From JAQGMJ01 sp036271855 (GTDB taxonomy: Bacteria > Pseudomonadota > Gammaproteobacteria > Burkholderiales > JAEUOS01), in NCBI GenBank assembly GCA_036271855.1, contig DATAZV010000045.1, forward strand, positions 1-8,598: DNA of 8,598 bases. Reading direction: 5' to 3'. Below the pieces are notes generated by a model. It was not told the origin of the DNA, did not search any database, and was given only the letters and a program-made list of their open reading frames with translations. This document shows positions 5,369-8,598 of the stretch, one piece after another (within the stretch, counting starts at the first letter, position 1; each line of letters begins with the position of its first letter). A program made the position numbers and the translations under genes.

Positions 5369-5439
5369 AGGCCCGGGCCTGCTTCCGCTCATCTCCCCGC
5401 CGCTTTTTCCACTACGGTTACCTCTAGGAACCCTCAAGC

Positions 5440-5970
5440 GTGGCCATCAAGACCAGCCTCAGGCAATTCCAGCAGGACCTGGCGCAGCGCCTGCAAAGCG
5501 CGAAGGCGCAGCCGGCGGCCGACACACGCCTGGGGGTACTGTGCGGGCAGAATTACTGGCTGATCGATCTGGGCGACGCCGGCGAAATCGTGCCGGTGCC
5601 GGAAATCCTGGCGGTGCCGCTGACCAAGCCCTGGTTTGTCGGCGTCACCAATATTCGCGGCAGCCTCTACAGCGTGGTCGATTTTTCCGCTTTTTCCGGT
5701 GCCGAGCCGGTGGCGCGTGCGCAGGAAAACCGCCTGGTGCTGGCCGGCTCGCGCTTCGGCATCAACGCCGCCATCCTGGTGTCGCGCATGCTCGGCCTGC
5801 GCAACCCGAAGGATTTCACCCGCCAGGAGGGCACCGAAGGCACCGAGAGCCCCGGCCGCGGGGCGCCGTGGGCCGGCGCGAACTGGCGCGACGCCGATAC
5901 CCGGCTGTGGCACGAATTGAAGTTGCAGGAGCTGGTGCAGGACCAGGATTTTTTGCAGGTGGGGCTATAA
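5440..5970 (+). CDS. pilI: CheW-like coupling protein PilI
   Basis: PilI is the adaptor that links the receptor PilJ to the CheA-type kinase PilL/ChpA. The 176-residue protein has a helical N-terminus (LRQFQQDLAQRLQSAK) and then a CheW domain: LCGQNYWLIDLGDAGEIVPV (34-53, first beta barrel), PWFVGVTNIRGSLYSVVDF (64-82, with the conserved NIRG loop where CheW proteins carry N[LI]RG), and a second barrel with RLVLAGSRFGINAAILVSRM. The C-terminal part contains WRDADTRLWHELKLQELVQDQDFLQV, typical of PilI. A 9-bp direct duplication (GGCACCGAA/GGCACCGAG, 5830-5847) creates an EGTEGTE loop at about 130-136. The start is a GTG at 5440, with AGGAA (5426-5430) 9 nt upstream. It sits 58 bp before pilJ. 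Confidence 0.92.
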   Translation: MAIKTSLRQFQQDLAQRLQSAKAQPAADTRLGVLCGQNYWLIDLGDAGEIVPVPEILAVPLTKPWFVGVTNIRGSLYSVVDFSAFSGAEPVARAQENRLVLAGSRFGINAAILVSRMLGLRNPKDFTRQEGTEGTESPGRGAPWAGANWRDADTRLWHELKLQELVQDQDFLQVGL

Positions 5971-6028
5971 CGCGGTTGCGTAAACGCGCAGCGGCGTGGT
6001 CAGTGGAACGTAGGAGGGAGAAATCATC

Positions 6029-8239
6029 ATGGCATTGAGCATCAAACTGCCCGCGCGCGGCAAGGACAAGGGCGCCAAGAGCGGCAAGGCCAGGGACGGC
6101 GACGCCGCCAAGGCCGAAGCCGCCAAGACCGAGGTTGCCAAGGCGGGGCCGCCGACTACCAGTTCCGCTGCCACCGGCGGCGGCACCCGCGTACCGTTGA
6201 TCGGCAAGCAGGCGATCGGCCGGCAATACGGCGTACTCGGCCTGGTGCTGGCGGTGATTGCGGTCCTGCTGGGCCTGGCGATCTTCTCCTACGTGTACCT
6301 GGCGAACCAGCTGACCAACGGCGTGGCGGTGACCGGTGATGCCCTGATGCACTCCCAGCGTCTGGCAAAAGCGGTGCCCAACGCGATCGCCGGTAACCAG
6401 GTGGCGTTCCGCCAGCTGCAGGAAAGCCGCGACAAGGTCGAGGCCAACCTGAAAACGCTGTCGGGCGAGGGCGACAACCCGGTGACCACCCCGGGCTCGG
6501 TGCAGCCGCTGCTCACCGGCGTGAAGACCGAATGGGAAAAGACCCGCAAGAATTCCACCGTCGTGATCGACCAGGAAAAGAACCTGCTGCTGCTGGGCAA
6601 CTCGATCCGCGCGATCAACGCCAACAACCCGCAGCTGCTGGAACTGGCCGAGCAGATCTCGGCGCTGAAGCTGCAGGCCAACGCCGGCCCGCGTGAGCTG
6701 TCGGTCGCCGGCCAGCTCGTCATGTTGACCCAGCGGATGGCGAAAAACGCCAACGCGCTGCTGGCGGGCGAGTCGATCGACCCCGAAGTGGCCTTCCTGC
6801 TGGGCAAGGACACCAACACCTTCCGCGACCTGCTGCAGGGCCTGATCAAGGGCAGCGATTCCCTGCGCCTGACGCCCACCACCGACCAGGACACCAAAGA
6901 CCGCCTGGCCGAGCTGGAAAAGGCCTTCGCCGGCTACCAGAGCGCGGTGGCCGGTATTCTCGGCAACATGCAGCGCCTGGTGAACGCCAAGCAGTCGGCG
7001 CAAAACGTGTTTGCCGACAACGAGTCGCTGAAAGACAAGCTCTCCGGCCTGGCCAATGGCTACCAGAATGCATCGGCGGATTTGCGCATCTACTTCCTCG
7101 GCATCGCCATCCTGGTGGTACTGGCGCTGGTGACGGTGTTCTTCCTGTTCCAGGTCTACCGCGTCGACCAGCAGACCCGCGAAGTCGAAGCCGACCGCCG
7201 CCGCGAAGAGGCGGTGAAGCTGGAAGCCGAAGCGAAGAAGGTGAACGACCAGAACCAGGCCGCCATTTTGCGCCTGATGAACGAACTGGCCGAGGTGGCC
7301 GACGGCGACCTCACGGTACAGGCAACGGTGACCGAAGACATCACCGGCGCGATCGCCGACTCGGTGAACTTCACGATCGAAGAACTGCGCAACGTGGTGT
7401 TGCGCATCAACCAGGCGACCGCGCAGGTGTCGACCGCCTCGGAAGCCGCCCAGCGCACCTCGGCCCAGCTGCTCGCCGCGCAGGACAAGCAGTCGAACGA
7501 AATCCGCCAGACCGGTGAATCGGTTCTGCGCATGGCGCAGGACATCAACCAGGTGTCGTCCGGCGCGCGCCAGAGCGCCGACGTGGCGCGCCAGTCGCTC
7601 TCCGCCGCCGAAAAGGGCATGGGCGCGGTGCAGAACTCGATCGCCGGCATGAACGAAATCCGCGAGCAGATCCAGGAAACCTCCAAGCGCATCAAGCGCC
7701 TCGGCGAATCCTCGCAGGAGATCGGTGAAATCGTGGAACTGATCTCGGACATTACCGAACAGACGAACGTGCTGGCGCTCAACGCCGCCATCCAGGCGGC
7801 CTCCGCCGGTGAAGCCGGCCGCGGTTTCACCGTGGTTGCGGAAGAAGTGCAGCGCCTGGCGGAACGCTCCGGTGAAGCGACCAAGCAGATCGGCGCCATC
7901 GTGAAGACGATTCAGACCGACACCCAGGATGCGGTGTCCGCGATGGAAAAATCGACCCAGGGCGTGGTGGAAGGGGCGAAGCTGTCCGACGCCGCCGGCC
8001 AGGCGCTGGGTGAGATCGGCCAGGTGTCGCGCCGCCTCGCCGAGCTGATCGAGGGCATTTCCAAGACCACCTCCACCCAGGCCGAATCGGCCGCCGTGGT
8101 GGCGAAAAACATTCAGGACATCCTGAACATTTCCGAGCAGACCTCCAAGGGTACGCGGCAAAACGCGGACTCGGTGCGTCAGCTTGCCGCGCTGGCGCAG
8201 GAACTGAAGCAGTCGGTGTCGGGCTTCAAGGTCGCGTAA
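6029..8239 (+). CDS. pilJ: Twitching motility methyl-accepting chemotaxis receptor PilJ
   Basis: PilJ is the membrane receptor of the Pil-Chp pathway, sensing pilus-linked or surface signals and controlling the kinase through PilI. The 736 residues comprise: a Lys/Ala-rich cytoplasmic leader (1-60); membrane segment 1 (about 68-92); a periplasmic domain with two PilJ-type repeats (SQRLAKAVPNAIAG at 109-122, TQRMAKNANALLAG at 234-247); membrane segment 2 (about 354-378); a HAMP-like region with NDQNQAAILRLMNELAEVADG (406-426); and a long coiled-coil signalling domain. Its tip reads EQTNVLALNAAIQAASAGEAGRGF (positions 577-600), and KRIKRLGESSQEIG (553-566) is distinctive of PilJ. The protein ends in SGFKVA with no NWETF tether for CheR. 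A strong GGAGGGAG (6013-6020) sits 8 nt before the ATG. The leader makes it longer than Pseudomonas PilJ (682 as recalled). Confidence 0.96.
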   Translation: MALSIKLPARGKDKGAKSGKARDGDAAKAEAAKTEVAKAGPPTTSSAATGGGTRVPLIGKQAIGRQYGVLGLVLAVIAVLLGLAIFSYVYLANQLTNGVAVTGDALMHSQRLAKAVPNAIAGNQVAFRQLQESRDKVEANLKTLSGEGDNPVTTPGSVQPLLTGVKTEWEKTRKNSTVVIDQEKNLLLLGNSIRAINANNPQLLELAEQISALKLQANAGPRELSVAGQLVMLTQRMAKNANALLAGESIDPEVAFLLGKDTNTFRDLLQGLIKGSDSLRLTPTTDQDTKDRLAELEKAFAGYQSAVAGILGNMQRLVNAKQSAQNVFADNESLKDKLSGLANGYQNASADLRIYFLGIAILVVLALVTVFFLFQVYRVDQQTREVEADRRREEAVKLEAEAKKVNDQNQAAILRLMNELAEVADGDLTVQATVTEDITGAIADSVNFTIEELRNVVLRINQATAQVSTASEAAQRTSAQLLAAQDKQSNEIRQTGESVLRMAQDINQVSSGARQSADVARQSLSAAEKGMGAVQNSIAGMNEIREQIQETSKRIKRLGESSQEIGEIVELISDITEQTNVLALNAAIQAASAGEAGRGFTVVAEEVQRLAERSGEATKQIGAIVKTIQTDTQDAVSAMEKSTQGVVEGAKLSDAAGQALGEIGQVSRRLAELIEGISKTTSTQAESAAVVAKNIQDILNISEQTSKGTRQNADSVRQLAALAQELKQSVSGFKVA

Positions 8240-8486
8240 GCGGATCTGGCAACAGCAGTGGCAGTGGTTTGAGAGGGGGAGGAGTCATCGTCGCGGCGCC
8301 GCAGGGCGCGGTGCGGTGGCTTGGTTGGAAGCTTCGTGGTTGGAAGTTTCGTTTATCCAGGCCGGTTCGGGACCGGACCGGCCGGGCCGCTTGAATCGCG
8401 CGGTCTGAAGACGCTGCCCGGAGCACCGGGCGGCGGTCCGCGCGGCGTCCGTCAACCGGGCGCCGCCAGCAATGAGAGGTGACGGT
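8240..8486 (+). other. 247-bp pilJ-pilL spacer, hairpin-rich, no pilK
   Basis: No gene of normal size is present. From left to right the spacer holds a purine-rich GGGGGAGGAG (8275-8284) resembling a strong ribosome site but with no ATG, GTG or TTG at a workable distance, the 10-bp palindrome GCGGCGCCGC (8293-8302), a 15-bp tandem duplication (8322-8352), a hairpin GGCCGGT/ACCGGCC (8360-8366 and 8377-8383), and a hairpin GCCCGG-AGCA-CCGGGC (8416-8431). No stem is followed by a T-run, so read-through into pilL is likely. Confidence 0.6.
8322..8352 (+). repeat. 15-bp tandem duplication
   Basis: TGGTTGGAAGCTTCG (8322-8336) is followed directly by TGGTTGGAAGTTTCG (8337-8351) with one mismatch, and the next base T at 8352 continues the match. 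It looks like a fairly recent slip duplication in non-coding DNA. Confidence 0.8.
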
Positions 8487-8598
8487 ATGGGAGCCGCAAA
8501 CGAATTCGACGTCGGTCCGCTGACCTGGGTCAAGGGTGAAATCGAGCAGGCGCTGGCCAAGGCCGCGGAGGCACTGGCCGCTTTTGCCGCCAATCCGC
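8487..8598 (+). CDS. pilL: Start of PilL/ChpA, CheA-type hybrid kinase, cut by window edge
   Basis: Only 37 codons are inside the window. The N-terminus reads DVGPLTWVKGEIEQALAKA (8-26), then AAEALAAFAANP. The WVKGEI...AL..A..AL.A....P pattern is that of the first segment of PilL/ChpA, the large kinase with several Hpt domains that phosphorylates PilG and PilH. The ATG at 8487 is favoured because AGAGGTG (8474-8480) lies 6 nt before it. An in-frame ATG at 8472 would include that site in the coding part and has no ribosome site of its own. Position after pilJ agrees with the Pil-Chp order. Catalytic domains cannot be checked here. Confidence 0.8.
   Translation, partial: MGAANEFDVGPLTWVKGEIEQALAKAAEALAAFAANP

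Noticed and set aside
5816..8161. A 781-codon open frame on the minus strand across pilI and pilJ
   Set aside because: It is antisense to two clearly recognisable proteins, is extremely His/Gly/Leu/Arg rich in a way typical of GC-rich antisense frames, and shows no domain.

Overview
The window looks like a GC-rich (high GC at third codon positions) betaproteobacterial chromosome segment. No database search was possible. The assignment rests on protein resemblance (HemL, ThiE, ThiD, rubredoxin, PilG/PilH/PilI/PilJ/PilL) and on a gene neighbourhood, thi/hem genes next to rubredoxin and a twitching-chemotaxis cluster, that I know from this class. No transposase, phage, CRISPR or RNA gene was seen.

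Left part (1-1010). A glutathione S-transferase gene reads leftward and runs off the window edge. A 205-bp divergent intergenic region with a candidate promoter and several small symmetric sequences separates it from an unrecognised 77-residue basic protein gene reading right. That small gene converges on hemL with only 29 bp between the stop codons.

Cofactor operon (1040-3880, minus strand). thiD, thiE and hemL are tightly packed: thiD and thiE overlap by 4 bp, and thiE and hemL are 16 bp apart. ThiD makes HMP-pyrophosphate, ThiE joins it to the thiazole unit to make thiamine phosphate, and HemL makes 5-aminolevulinate for haem. No TPP riboswitch is visible upstream. The leader instead has a G-rich plus strand with 10-bp repeats and, further up, a perfect 9-bp-arm inverted repeat shared with the divergent rubredoxin gene.

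Rubredoxin and its tail (4088-4444, plus strand). A 58-residue rubredoxin gene is followed by an array of degenerate copies, mostly 28 bp apart, of its own last coding segment including the stop codon. Most of the better copies retain inverted-repeat symmetry. The last copy runs into ten T residues and looks like an intrinsic terminator. This array is the most unusual feature of the window.

Twitching-motility chemosensory cluster (4585-8598, plus strand). pilG, pilH, pilI, pilJ and the start of pilL/chpA follow in the classical Pil-Chp order. PilJ is the membrane receptor, PilI the CheW-type coupler, PilL/ChpA the CheA-type kinase, and PilG and PilH the single-domain response regulators that would control type IV pilus extension and retraction. 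The pilK methyltransferase gene found between pilJ and chpA in Pseudomonas is absent here. Its place is taken by 247 bp of hairpin-rich DNA with a 15-bp tandem duplication. A candidate promoter with an inverted repeat over its -35 element precedes pilG.
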